The notes under the pieces were generated by a model. The model saw only the letters and a program-made list of their open reading frames with translations, did no database searches and was not told where the DNA came from. 64,000 nucleotides of DNA from MGIIa-L3 sp038150305 (GTDB lineage: Archaea; Thermoplasmatota; Poseidoniia; Poseidoniales; Poseidoniaceae). The stretch is taken from assembly GCA_038150305.1 (NCBI GenBank), contig JAYOTG010000006.1, forward strand, positions 25,047 to 89,046. The letters run 5' to 3'. Positions 16,066 through 24,128 of this stretch are shown here, piece by piece. The position numbers and the translations under genes were made by a program. The stretch's first letter is position 1; the number at the start of each line of letters is the position of its first letter.

Positions 16066-16998
16066 TCAGCGACCTCGCTCGTGCGCGGCGATGGCGTAGG
16101 GCATCAACACGTCCGCATCGAAGGGGCTGAGGCCTGGCGGTGCAAGGGCGTGGAAGGGAGGAGCCACCCAACGTGCAGGCCCCTCAAGGAGCGCGTGCAG
16201 GTCCTCGGTCGAAGCGCCCGCAAGCAGACCAAAGCAGGTCTCGTCTTCACCGTCTCGTTGGGACGACCAGCGGAGCCGACCAAGGTCTGCCCCCTTCGGA
16301 TCTTCGCCGTGCAGCACGAAACCAACGGGAAGTTCAGGCAGGCCTTCGACAAAGCTGGCGTCCATGCCTGCGCCCAACGCGAGCACGTGGGCACGGCGGG
16401 CGTTCATGGCCACGCGCATCGGCCACGCTTCCTGGCCTTGCTGCGTCCATGCCTCGATGGACGCCGGCGAAGTTTCTGAGGCGACGTCCAGCACAAGAAT
16501 GACCTGGCGCATGTTCGCATGGTGCAGCACCATCTTCCAACCGATGTCCATCTGAAGTTGCAGGCCTGCATGGTGCCGGACGCGGTTGGCGTCCACCTCG
16601 ACGCTGAGGTTGCCGTCCTCGGCTCGGAACGCGTCGGGCCAAGCCCTCCAGTCTTCGCCTTCGGATTCGGCAATGGTGGCGTGCACGGCGTGATGAACGC
16701 GCCACGGTTCTTCGCTCAGCCATGCCGTGATGTGCTCGTCGTCGATCTCGACGTCTTCAGCCAAGCCCCGGTGGAGCGAGGCGTCGAAGGCCAGCCCGGA
16801 CTGCGGCCGGCCGTCTGCGTCAAGGGCCGCCAACATCGGAACGCGCCAAAGCCCAAGCCCAAGATCGGCCAACAGGTCGATCCAGCGCATCGCGGCTTTG
16901 CGCACCTCACCGATTCCCGCCCCAGAGGGCAGGCTTCGAGGGTCGAGGCACACGCCCGCTCGTCGCACGGTTCGGGATGGCGGGCCTTGCTTCAAGGC
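16066..16998 (-). CDS. Shortened 4-alpha-glucanotransferase (MalQ)-like protein
   Basis: About 310 residues. The N-terminus, RRAGVCLDPRSLPSG then WIDLLADLGLGLWRVPML, resembles the opening of GH77 4-alpha-glucanotransferases (RssGvLLHPTSLP, fLaaaGqrlWQvLPL). The rest cannot be aligned by eye, and the usual catalytic segments of a 500-700 residue enzyme are not evident. The start is uncertain: TTG 16998 just after the sufT stop is chosen; ATG 17043 overlaps sufT, and ATG 16890 loses the motif. Tight spacing to the glucokinase-like gene supports a glucan-related role. It is either a divergent enzyme or a remnant with a new function. Confidence 0.5.
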   Translation of the reverse strand, partial: ALKQGPPSRTVRRAGVCLDPRSLPSGAGIGEVRKAAMRWIDLLADLGLGLWRVPMLAALDADGRPQSGLAFDASLHRGLAEDVEIDDEHITAWLSEEPWRVHHAVHATIAESEGEDWRAWPDAFRAEDGNLSVEVDANRVRHHAGLQLQMDIGWKMVLHHANMRQVILVLDVASETSPASIEAWTQQGQEAWPMRVAMNARRAHVLALGAGMDASFVEGLPELPVGFVLHGEDPKGADLGRLRWSSQRDGEDETCFGLLAGASTEDLHALLEGPARWVAPPFHALAPPGLSPFDADVLMPYAIAAHERGR

Positions 16999-17005
16999 TG
17001 TGACG

Positions 17006-17320
17006 TCAGTCCCAGATGCCCATGTCCATCCGCGCGTCTTCACTCGCGTGGATGCTCGGATCCCAACGCGGCGTCCATACGAGGTTGACGTGAACGGTCG
17101 AAAGGCCGCTGTTCAGCGCCGCTCGGTGGGTGGCGGCCATGATTTCTGGAGCCGCAGGGCATCCCGGGCTGGTCAGGGTCATGTCGATCTCAGCATGCGG
17201 CCCCTCGTCCTTGGCTTCGATGCGGACAGCGTAGACGAGGCCAAGTTCGACGATCGAAATCTCCAACTCGGGGTCCTCGACCGCTTGCAGCGCCTCCAGA
17301 ACGTCCCCTTCATTCACCAT
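17006..17320 (-). CDS. sufT: SufT / MIP18-family (DUF59) Fe-S assembly protein
   Basis: A small protein of 104 residues with the DUF59 pattern: VLEALQAVEDPELEISIVELGLVY, then DMTLTSPGCPAAPEIM containing the conserved cysteine. VNLVWTPRWDPSIHASEDAR near the C-terminus also fits the family. In other organisms the family helps mature or transfer Fe-S clusters. It overlaps sufE by 11 nt and is the last clear suf gene of the operon. Confidence 0.9.
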   Translation of the reverse strand: MVNEGDVLEALQAVEDPELEISIVELGLVYAVRIEAKDEGPHAEIDMTLTSPGCPAAPEIMAATHRAALNSGLSTVHVNLVWTPRWDPSIHASEDARMDMGIWD

Positions 17321-17726
17321 CGCTCATCGCCTCCAGCCGTTGGGTGATCATGTCGAACATGGTGCGCACGCCGTTCGAGCGACTCGGAGTCAGGGAATTC
17401 AACACACCGGCTTCCTTGATGTGGTCCACGGTCATGGCTCGGGCCACGTCAAGGGGTTGATCGTGCATCCCAAGCGCCAGCAGCCCCATCAGGCCCTGAA
17501 CCAAACGAGCGTCTGCACCGCCCCTCAGCAGGACGCGGTCGTTTTCGAGGCTGACCTCGAGGTGGGCCTGCGACTGGCAGCCCTTGACGCGGTTGTCGTC
17601 GTTCCACGCCTCCATGGGAAGTTCAGGGACGTCGTCGGCAAGGTCGAAAATGAACTCGAACCGTTCCATGCGGTCTTCGATGTCGGCCAATTCTTGGATG
17701 ATGTCCTGCAAGGCCTCGGAGATCAT
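17310..17726 (-). CDS. sufE: SufE-like cysteine desulfuration protein
   Basis: SufE accepts persulfide sulfur from SufS and passes it to the SufBCD scaffold. This 138-residue protein begins with helix ALQDIIQELADIEDRMERFEFIF, then RVKGCQSQAHLEV with the active Cys in the GCQSQ motif, and ends with NGVRTMFDMI. It overlaps sufS by 4 nt (ATGA), so translation is coupled. Confidence 0.95.
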   Translation of the reverse strand: MISEALQDIIQELADIEDRMERFEFIFDLADDVPELPMEAWNDDNRVKGCQSQAHLEVSLENDRVLLRGGADARLVQGLMGLLALGMHDQPLDVARAMTVDHIKEAGVLNSLTPSRSNGVRTMFDMITQRLEAMSDGE

Positions 17727-18925
17727 GACGACCCCCCGAAGCGGTCCAACACGTGCCCCAAGGCTTTGACGAAGCCTTCTGCTTCTTCCATCGTGTTGTA
17801 GAGGTAGAAGGAGGCGCGGACGGTGCTCGAGATGCCCAAGCGGTGCAGCAAGGGTTGGGCGCAGTGATGGCCGGTGCGCACCGCGTAGCCTTGCGCGTCG
17901 AGCAAATGGGCCATGTCCTCCGCGTGCAGCGCGGGGTGAAGGAATGAGACGACGGCCGAATCGAGGTCATCGTGGCGGCCGTAGACCGTGCAACCCAGGT
18001 CGCGCAGGGCTGCTGCCGTCCATCGTGCAATGCCGAGCAGGCGGTGGTGTTCCGCGTCAAGGTCCACCTTCTCGAGGTAATCCATCGCCGCCTTCCATCC
18101 GATGGCTTCGGCGATGCGAGGGGTCCCAGCCTCGAATTTGTGCTCGTTGTCTTGGTAGGTGGAGCCCTCGATGGTGACCTGGTCGATCATGTCGCCGCCA
18201 CCCATGAAGGGCGCCATTTCGTTAAACGCCGCTTCGCTGACCGTCAAACAGCCAATGCCGGTCGGTCCGAGCATCTTGTGGGCCGAGACCGCGAGGAAAT
18301 CCACGTCAAGTTCGGAGACGTCAATGCGCGTGTGGGGCGCGCCTTGTGCTGCGTCAAGCAACACGCGAGCGCCAGCGGCATGGGCCTGTTCGATGATGCG
18401 CTCCACGGGATTGCGGACGCCCAACACGTTGGACGTGTGCACGACGCACACGAGTTTGGCCCCTTGCAACGAGGCCTCGTAGGCTTCCATGTCGAGGGTC
18501 ATGTCCTCCAAAACCGGAACGTAGCGCAGTTCAACACCACGTTCCTTGGACAGCATTTGCCACGGGACGATGTCGCTGTGGTGCTCCATCTCGGTCAGGA
18601 CCACCGCATCACCTTCACTGAGGTTGGCACGGCCCCAACCATGCGCCACGAGGTTGATCGCTTCCGTGGTGCCGCTCGTCATCACGACACGGTCGGCGTT
18701 GAACCATGCCTTCAGGCTGGTTCGGCAGGCTTCGTAGCCGTCAGTGGCTTCGCCTGCGAGGGTGTGCACCGCCCGGTGAACGTTGGCGTTGCTGTTGGTG
18801 TAGTAACGGTTCATGGCGTCGATGACGACCTGTGGCTTCTGCGTCGTGGCCGCGTTGTCGAGGTAGACCAAGCGCTTGCCGTTCACCGTCCGAGAGAGGA
18901 TGGGGAAATCGGAAGCGTCGACCAT
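17723..18925 (-). CDS. sufS: Cysteine desulfurase SufS
   Basis: PLP enzyme that takes sulfur from cysteine. 400 residues, normal for SufS/CsdA (class V fold). Visible motifs: LVYLDNAATTQKP at the N-terminus, MTSGTTEAINLVAHGWG, VLLDAAQGAPHTRID, the PLP lysine in AVSAHKMLGPTGIG, and the catalytic cysteine in RTGHHCAQPLL near residue 360. The pairing with sufE follows the bacterial SufSE arrangement. Confidence 0.97.
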   Translation of the reverse strand: MVDASDFPILSRTVNGKRLVYLDNAATTQKPQVVIDAMNRYYTNSNANVHRAVHTLAGEATDGYEACRTSLKAWFNADRVVMTSGTTEAINLVAHGWGRANLSEGDAVVLTEMEHHSDIVPWQMLSKERGVELRYVPVLEDMTLDMEAYEASLQGAKLVCVVHTSNVLGVRNPVERIIEQAHAAGARVLLDAAQGAPHTRIDVSELDVDFLAVSAHKMLGPTGIGCLTVSEAAFNEMAPFMGGGDMIDQVTIEGSTYQDNEHKFEAGTPRIAEAIGWKAAMDYLEKVDLDAEHHRLLGIARWTAAALRDLGCTVYGRHDDLDSAVVSFLHPALHAEDMAHLLDAQGYAVRTGHHCAQPLLHRLGISSTVRASFYLYNTMEEAEGFVKALGHVLDRFGGSS

Positions 18926-18934
18926 GCGATGACC

Positions 18935-20008
18935 TCAGGTGATGCGGGCACAATCCAGGTGAACCGTGAGCCGGTCGCGAAGCGTACGCCTTGCCTCCGC
19001 TGCAGCGATGGGCCGGAACGCGTCGGCAAGGAAGCCTTCGACGATCATCGCGGCTGCCTCTTCCGGGCCCAATCCGCGGCTCATCAGGTAGTGGAGCTGG
19101 CCTTCGTCGAGGCTTGCGCTGGCCGCACCGTGTGCGGCCGAGACGTCGTCGGCCAGGACCTCGAGTTCAGGGATGGCATCAGCACGCGCACCCTGACTCA
19201 ACAGCAGGTTGCGGAACACCTGGCCGGCGTCGGTGCCGTCGGCGCCGGCGTCGATGACCAAGCGCCCGGTGCCGACGCTGCGGCTGCGTCCACCGCACGC
19301 AACGTTGGCCACAAGGGACGAGGTGGTGTGGCCCACGTGGTGATGGATCTCGACGTGATGGTCGTCATGTCGCGTGCCCTGGCCATGAACCGCCAGTCCG
19401 ATGCGGACGTTTCCTCCCATTGCGTCGAGGTGGTGGCGGAGGTCGGACTTCCTTCGGAAGCCTCCGACCGACAAGGTGCCCGTTTCGAAGGTCGCATCAC
19501 GGCCAACGCGCCAATCGTCGCAGCGCACCACGCGAGATTCGAGGTGAAGTTCGTCGGTCACGACCACGCTGAGGTGGCTGCCGTTGGCGACCTTGCCGGT
19601 GAGGTGGAGCCCGCACCAGCCGGCGTCGCCTGAAAGGTGCAGGTGAACGACGGCCTGTCCTTTGCAGGTGATGTGAAGGCGTCCCACGGCCACGTGGCCG
19701 GCCGCTCGGAGGTCGACGTTGACGACCTCCTCGTGGTGCCCTTCCAGGCTGAGGTGCATGGGGGCGGTGTCGAGGTCGGCCAAGGTGTGTCGGGCGATGT
19801 CGTCCACGTCGGGGAGGGTCGTTTCAGGTCCGTCGACCACGACAGGAAAGAGATCGGGACTCCCCTCGCTTAGGGACGCCGTGCCGGTGGCGTCATGGAG
19901 CACCATCCGGACGGCCGTGCTGTCGGCGTCATCGGGCCGCATCCACGACCAAGGCGTTGAGCGCCAAAGATGGACCGCGCTGGAGGGGTCCTCCATCGCG
20001 GTGCTCAT
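18935..20008 (-). CDS. sufD: SufD, Fe-S scaffold subunit
   Basis: A 357-residue beta-helix protein that pairs with SufB in the SufBC2D scaffold. The C-terminal core is clear: ELEVLADDVSAAHGAASASL with the conserved His, then LHYLMSRGLGPEEAAAMIVEGF. It is less like SufB in its N-terminal half, as usual for SufD. It overlaps sufB by 4 nt. Confidence 0.93.
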   Translation of the reverse strand: MSTAMEDPSSAVHLWRSTPWSWMRPDDADSTAVRMVLHDATGTASLSEGSPDLFPVVVDGPETTLPDVDDIARHTLADLDTAPMHLSLEGHHEEVVNVDLRAAGHVAVGRLHITCKGQAVVHLHLSGDAGWCGLHLTGKVANGSHLSVVVTDELHLESRVVRCDDWRVGRDATFETGTLSVGGFRRKSDLRHHLDAMGGNVRIGLAVHGQGTRHDDHHVEIHHHVGHTTSSLVANVACGGRSRSVGTGRLVIDAGADGTDAGQVFRNLLLSQGARADAIPELEVLADDVSAAHGAASASLDEGQLHYLMSRGLGPEEAAAMIVEGFLADAFRPIAAAEARRTLRDRLTVHLDCARIT

Positions 20009-21411
20009 CCGATGGCTCCCTCCATCTCGATCTCAAGGAGCTTGTTGAGTTCCGAGGCGTATTCCATGGGAAGTTCGCGGGTAAATGGCTCAAAGAAGCC
20101 GTTCACGATGAGGCCCATCGCTTCAGCCTCGGTGTGACCTCGGCTCATGAGGTAGAAGAGTTGGTCGCCTGCAATCTTGGACACGGAGGCTTCGTGTTCA
20201 AGGTCGGCGGAGGCGTTGCCGACTTCCATCGTCGGGTAGGTGTCGCTGCGGCTGTCCGCATCGAGCATCAGGGCGTCACAAACCACCTTCGAGCGGCAAC
20301 CCTCCGCTTTCGGACGCACCTGCAACATGCCGCGGTAGGTGGAGCGGCCGCCGTTCTTCGAGATGGATTTCGACAGGATGTTGGAGGTCGTGCGTGGCGC
20401 GAGGTGGTGCACCTTCGACCCCGCATCCTGATGCTGGCCTTCTCCGGCGTAGGCCACAGAGATGATCTCCGCATGGGCGCCTTCGCCCTTCAGGATCACC
20501 GCGGGATACTTCATCGTCAATTTCGAGCCGATGTTGCCGTCCACCCATTCGACGGTGGCGTTGGCGTGCGCAACCCCGCGCTTGGTCACGAGGTTGTAGA
20601 CGTTCGAGGACCAGTTCTGAATGGTCGAATAACGGATTTTTGCTCCGTCCATCGCCACAAGTTCGACCACAGCTGAGTGCAGCGAATCGGTGGAGTACGT
20701 CGGTGCTGTGCAACCTTCGACGTAGTGGATGGAGGACCCCTCGTCGGCGATGATGAGGGTGCGTTCGAATTGGCCCATGTTCTTCGCGTTGATGCGGAAG
20801 TAGGCCTGGACGGGCATTTCAACGTGAACGCCCTTCGGGACGTAAATGAACGAGCCGCCGGACCACACCGCGGTGTTGAGGGCACTGAACTTGTTGTCCG
20901 TGTAGGGGACGACGGTGTTGAAGAAGCGCTTGACAAGTTCAGGATGCTCGCGAAGGCCTGAATCCATGTCGAGGAAAAGGACGCCTTGGGCTTCCAAGTC
21001 CTCTCGGATGCTGTGGTAGACCGCCTCGGATTCGTACTGGGCGGTCACGCCTCCGAGCCACTTCTGTTCGGCGTCGGGGATGCCGAGCCGGTCAAAGGTA
21101 CGCTTGATGTCTTCAGGAACATCGTCCCAATCGCGCTCGGTGCCTTCCGACGACCGCAGGAAGTAGGTAACGGCATCGAAGTCGATGCTGTTGAGCAGGG
21201 ATTCGTTGCCCCAGTCGGGCATCGGTCGCTCGACGAAGTGGTGGTAGGCTTTGACCCTGATTTCCGTCATCCACTCCGGCTCGTCCTTGAGCGCGGAAAT
21301 GTCGCGGACGACCTGCTCGCTGAGGCCCTTGTCGAAGCGGATGGTGGCCACTTCGGGATCGTGGAAACCGTAGCGGTACTCGCCGACCGCGTCCCTTGCT
21401 TCGTCGCTCAT
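20005..21411 (-). CDS. sufB: SufB, Fe-S scaffold subunit
   Basis: The main cluster-assembly subunit of the SufBCD complex, 468 residues. Motifs seen: RSSEGTERDWDDVPEDIKRT, GSFIYVPKGVHVEMPVQAYF, SSIHYVEGCTAPTYST with the essential Cys, and the C-terminal LEHEASVSKIAGDQLFYLMSR followed by GFFEPFTRELPMEYA. Lies 9 nt after sufC and overlaps sufD. Confidence 0.97.
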   Translation of the reverse strand: MSDEARDAVGEYRYGFHDPEVATIRFDKGLSEQVVRDISALKDEPEWMTEIRVKAYHHFVERPMPDWGNESLLNSIDFDAVTYFLRSSEGTERDWDDVPEDIKRTFDRLGIPDAEQKWLGGVTAQYESEAVYHSIREDLEAQGVLFLDMDSGLREHPELVKRFFNTVVPYTDNKFSALNTAVWSGGSFIYVPKGVHVEMPVQAYFRINAKNMGQFERTLIIADEGSSIHYVEGCTAPTYSTDSLHSAVVELVAMDGAKIRYSTIQNWSSNVYNLVTKRGVAHANATVEWVDGNIGSKLTMKYPAVILKGEGAHAEIISVAYAGEGQHQDAGSKVHHLAPRTTSNILSKSISKNGGRSTYRGMLQVRPKAEGCRSKVVCDALMLDADSRSDTYPTMEVGNASADLEHEASVSKIAGDQLFYLMSRGHTEAEAMGLIVNGFFEPFTRELPMEYASELNKLLEIEMEGAIG

Positions 21412-21420
21412 GTGCTCACC

Positions 21421-22167
21421 TCATGCCGTGGCAGGCATCAGCCACTCATAACCGTCCGCTTCAAGCCGTTGCGCCAATTCTGGACCACCGCTCTGGACGA
21501 TACGTCCGTCGATCATCACGTGGACCACGTCAGGGACCACCAATTCGAGCAGGCGGTTGTAGTGGGTGATGAGCAGCACGCCGCTTTCCTTGGAGAGGCT
21601 GTTGATGCCTTGGGCGACCGCCTTCAAAGCGTCAATGTCCAACCCGGAATCGGTTTCATCCAGGAGGGCCATCCGTGGTTGGAGGAGCAGCATCTGGAGG
21701 ATTTCCAGTCGCTTCTTCTCGCCGCCACTGAATCCGTCGTTGACGTAACGGCTCAGGAAGGACCGGTCCATGTTCAAGACCTCCATGGCCGCTTGGAGTT
21801 CCTGCCTGAAGGCGCGAGCCTTCGGGGCTTCGCCGCGCACGGCGGCGACGGACTTCCGCAGGAAGGTACCGACTTGGACCCCAGGGATGGCGTGCGGGTA
21901 CTGGAAGGACAGAAACAGACCAGCGCGGGCACGCTCGTGAACTTCGAGTTCGGTCAAATCTTGGCCGTCGTAGTGAACGCTTCCCCCCGTGATCTCGTAG
22001 TCAGGGTGGCCCATGATGACCGAAGCGAGGGTGGATTTCCCTGCGCCGTTGAGGCCCATGATGGCATGAACCTCACCGGCTTTGATGGTCAGGTCAACAC
22101 CGCGGAGGATTTCGGTCTCTTCCACGGTAGCGTGGAGGCCTTTGACGTCAAGCAGTCCGCCGGCCAT
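21421..22167 (-). CDS. sufC: SufC, Fe-S assembly ATPase
   Basis: ABC-type ATPase that drives the SufBD scaffold, 248 residues. Walker A GLNGAGKST (about residues 38-46), signature GFSGGEKKRLE, Walker B MALLDETDSGLD, and H-loop ITHYNRLL. First gene of the suf operon; ATG 22167 is about 25 nt after the TATA-like TTCATAAG, consistent with a leaderless transcript. Confidence 0.97.
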   Translation of the reverse strand: MAGGLLDVKGLHATVEETEILRGVDLTIKAGEVHAIMGLNGAGKSTLASVIMGHPDYEITGGSVHYDGQDLTELEVHERARAGLFLSFQYPHAIPGVQVGTFLRKSVAAVRGEAPKARAFRQELQAAMEVLNMDRSFLSRYVNDGFSGGEKKRLEILQMLLLQPRMALLDETDSGLDIDALKAVAQGINSLSKESGVLLITHYNRLLELVVPDVVHVMIDGRIVQSGGPELAQRLEADGYEWLMPATA

Positions 22168-22188
22168 GAATGTTGGTCCAAGCCCGGT

Positions 22189-22240
22189 CTTATGAAGCGG
22201 ATGGTTTCAGCAGACCCACTTCGGCCGCGAGTTCTAAGAT
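22189..22240. promoter_or_regulatory. Divergent promoters: suf operon and NifU-like operon
   Basis: On the minus strand TTCATAAG (22196-22189) is centred about 25 nt before the sufC ATG. On the plus strand TTCTAAGAT (22232-22240) is centred about 25 nt before the NifU-like ATG at 22261. The two cores are about 40 bp apart, close enough for one bound regulator to affect both directions. Confidence 0.5.
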
Positions 22241-22260
22241 GATGTGAGCGTGGGCTGTTC

Positions 22261-22728
22261 ATGGACGCGGAGGATTTGGTAGCGATGTACGCCGCCCAAG
22301 CCAAGGCTTCCATGGAGGCGGAAGCCAACAAACGGCTTGAGGCGTCGCTGAACCCTGAGGAGGAGGAACGCCTCAGGAATCTCCCGCTCTCCGACGCCGC
22401 CGGGACCTCTCATTTCGTGCCGGCCCTGCTGGCGCGCCTTGGCACCGTTCGTGCCGCGCTTGACGGCCATGGAGGTGGCATCAAGGTCACGCAACACGAG
22501 GTCACCTCAGATGGCCTTGACCTCGTTCTGGACTTGACTGGAGCGTGCGTGTCCTGTGGCGCCGCCCCGGGGACGCTGCAGGGCATCAAGGCCGACCTTG
22601 AAGCCGATCTGGAGGTGCATCGCTTGCGCTTCGACAGGGTGCTGCTCGACAGTTTTGACGACCTCGGCCGAGATTTCATTTTGGCCCACGGAAACGTAGA
22701 GTTCGTCGACGTGGGGGCGAACGCATGA
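22261..22728 (+). CDS. NifU C-terminal domain-like protein
   Basis: A 155-residue protein. The N-terminal 60 residues are helical and charged; the C-terminal part contains LTGACVSCGAAPGTLQGIKADLE, the CxxC segment of NifU C-terminal (Nfu-like) domains, which hold or carry Fe-S clusters. It diverges from the suf operon, supporting a cluster-carrier role. It overlaps the following regulator gene by 4 nt (ATGA). Confidence 0.82.
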   Translation: MDAEDLVAMYAAQAKASMEAEANKRLEASLNPEEEERLRNLPLSDAAGTSHFVPALLARLGTVRAALDGHGGGIKVTQHEVTSDGLDLVLDLTGACVSCGAAPGTLQGIKADLEADLEVHRLRFDRVLLDSFDDLGRDFILAHGNVEFVDVGANA

Positions 22729-23384
22729 GGGAAATCCGCCTCAGGTACGGATCGGATGTCTTGTTGGGCACGGAATTCGTGGAGCAGCTCAACCGCATCG
22801 AGGAATTCGAACTGCTGAACACGCTGGGCCGTTCAGATGCGAACGATGCGGTGACCGTCATGGTCCGGTTGCGCCTTGCGCCCGACGCCACCTTCGAGGA
22901 CATCGACGACATCGCGTGGTTGAAGATCGAGGAAGTCGTTCGATCGGAACCGACCGAAAACGGCGAGGCGCACTACGCCATCGTTCGTTTCACGCACCCG
23001 TTGGTCACCATCCCGCTGGAGGTGGGAGACGCCATCATCAGCCCAGGCACCCGCATCGGCCGGCGCGGGGCAGAGATCGTCCTCCGCGGTTCAAGCGACG
23101 GTTGCCAAGCCTTGGTGGCTGCCTTCCGGTTGTGGAACGACCGATGCACCGTCGCCGTGGTCCGCTCGGGTGATGCCGACCATGACGCCGATGCTGGTTT
23201 GACCCCTCAGCAAGTTGAGGCGGCTCGACTGGCGTGGTCCATGGGTTACTTCGACGTGCCCAGAGGCTGCGCCCTGAGCGACATCGCCAAGGCCGCAGGT
23301 GTGTCCAACGCCACCATCAGCGGCCACCTGAGGGAAGTGGATCGGGTCGCACACCGCCGATTGCTCGATTGGATTGGCGAATGA
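22725..23384 (+). CDS. Bat-like HTH (HTH_10) transcriptional regulator, copy 1
   Basis: A 219-residue protein. The C-terminus carries the HTH_10 (bacterio-opsin activator-type) DNA-binding region: LTPQQVEAARLAWSMGYFDV, then LSDIAKAAGVSNATISGHLR. The N-terminal 150 residues form an alpha/beta sensor-like part (IRLRYGSDVLLGTEF; ISPGTRIGRRGAEIVLRG) with no known ligand motif. Translationally coupled to the NifU-like gene and paralogous to the next gene. Regulation of Fe-S genes is inferred from position only. Confidence 0.85.
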   Translation: MREIRLRYGSDVLLGTEFVEQLNRIEEFELLNTLGRSDANDAVTVMVRLRLAPDATFEDIDDIAWLKIEEVVRSEPTENGEAHYAIVRFTHPLVTIPLEVGDAIISPGTRIGRRGAEIVLRGSSDGCQALVAAFRLWNDRCTVAVVRSGDADHDADAGLTPQQVEAARLAWSMGYFDVPRGCALSDIAKAAGVSNATISGHLREVDRVAHRRLLDWIGE

Positions 23385-23426
23385 CGTCAGCGACAGGCCC
23401 AAAGGCGAAACAACGGACGTGGCGGC

Positions 23427-24104
23427 ATGAAGGAGGTTCGGCTGCGCTATCCTGCCCACGTCATCGCGAATTCAGAGTTCAATGACCAGATCTCGATTTG
23501 TCAAGAGGCCGTGCTGATGGCCAGCGTGAGCCGCCATTACGAGCAGGACACCATCGTTTACGTGCTCCAGCTTACGCTCGCCGAGAGGATGACGGTCGAA
23601 GACATCGACCGCGTGCCGTGGTTCAGGCTCATCGAGGTGATTGGCGAAGAGATCGTGGGCGGTCGCGTGCTGGTCACGGCTCTGGTTGAAAATTCACATG
23701 AACTGCTGAAACTTGGCCGAGACATCTGGAATGCCGTGGTGGCTCCTGGTTCATCCATCGGCGTTTCCGGTGCGAACATCATCGTACGTGGGACACCAGC
23801 TGGCTGCAGTGCGATGGTCAAGGGATTCCAGTCGTGGAATCCCAACGGAACGGTCTCTGTTGTCCGCCTCACCGAGCAGGAAGGCAGCGATTTCGCCGGA
23901 CTGACCGAGCATCAGATGCATGCCTTCTCGACGGCGTGGAGGTTGGGCTACTTCGAACGCCCAAGAAAATGCACGCTGGCCGACGTGGCCACCGAAATTG
24001 GGGTCTCACGAGCGACGATTAGCGGCCACTTGGGCGCCGTCGAAAACACCGCACATCGGCGTCTTGCAGCACGGCTTGGCCTACGTGGCGATGGAACGCT
24101 TTGA
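23427..24104 (+). CDS. Bat-like HTH (HTH_10) transcriptional regulator, copy 2
   Basis: A 225-residue paralogue of the preceding gene, with the same plan: VRLRYPAHVIANSEFNDQ at the start, VAPGSSIGVSGANIIVRGTP in the middle, and a C-terminal HTH_10 region with LTEHQMHAFSTAWRLGYFE and LADVATEIGVSRATISGHLG. The two copies are alike over their whole length but not close in sequence, so the duplication is old. ATG 23427 follows AAGGA-poor sequence, and the gap to copy 1 is 42 nt. Confidence 0.85.
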   Translation: MKEVRLRYPAHVIANSEFNDQISICQEAVLMASVSRHYEQDTIVYVLQLTLAERMTVEDIDRVPWFRLIEVIGEEIVGGRVLVTALVENSHELLKLGRDIWNAVVAPGSSIGVSGANIIVRGTPAGCSAMVKGFQSWNPNGTVSVVRLTEQEGSDFAGLTEHQMHAFSTAWRLGYFERPRKCTLADVATEIGVSRATISGHLGAVENTAHRRLAARLGLRGDGTL

Positions 24105-24128
24105 AGGACAAGGTGCAGTGCGTAGGCC

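Noticed and set aside
17972..19633. 553-residue plus-strand frame
   Set aside because: Antisense to sufS and sufD, which have clear catalytic motifs; it is a GC-rich shadow.
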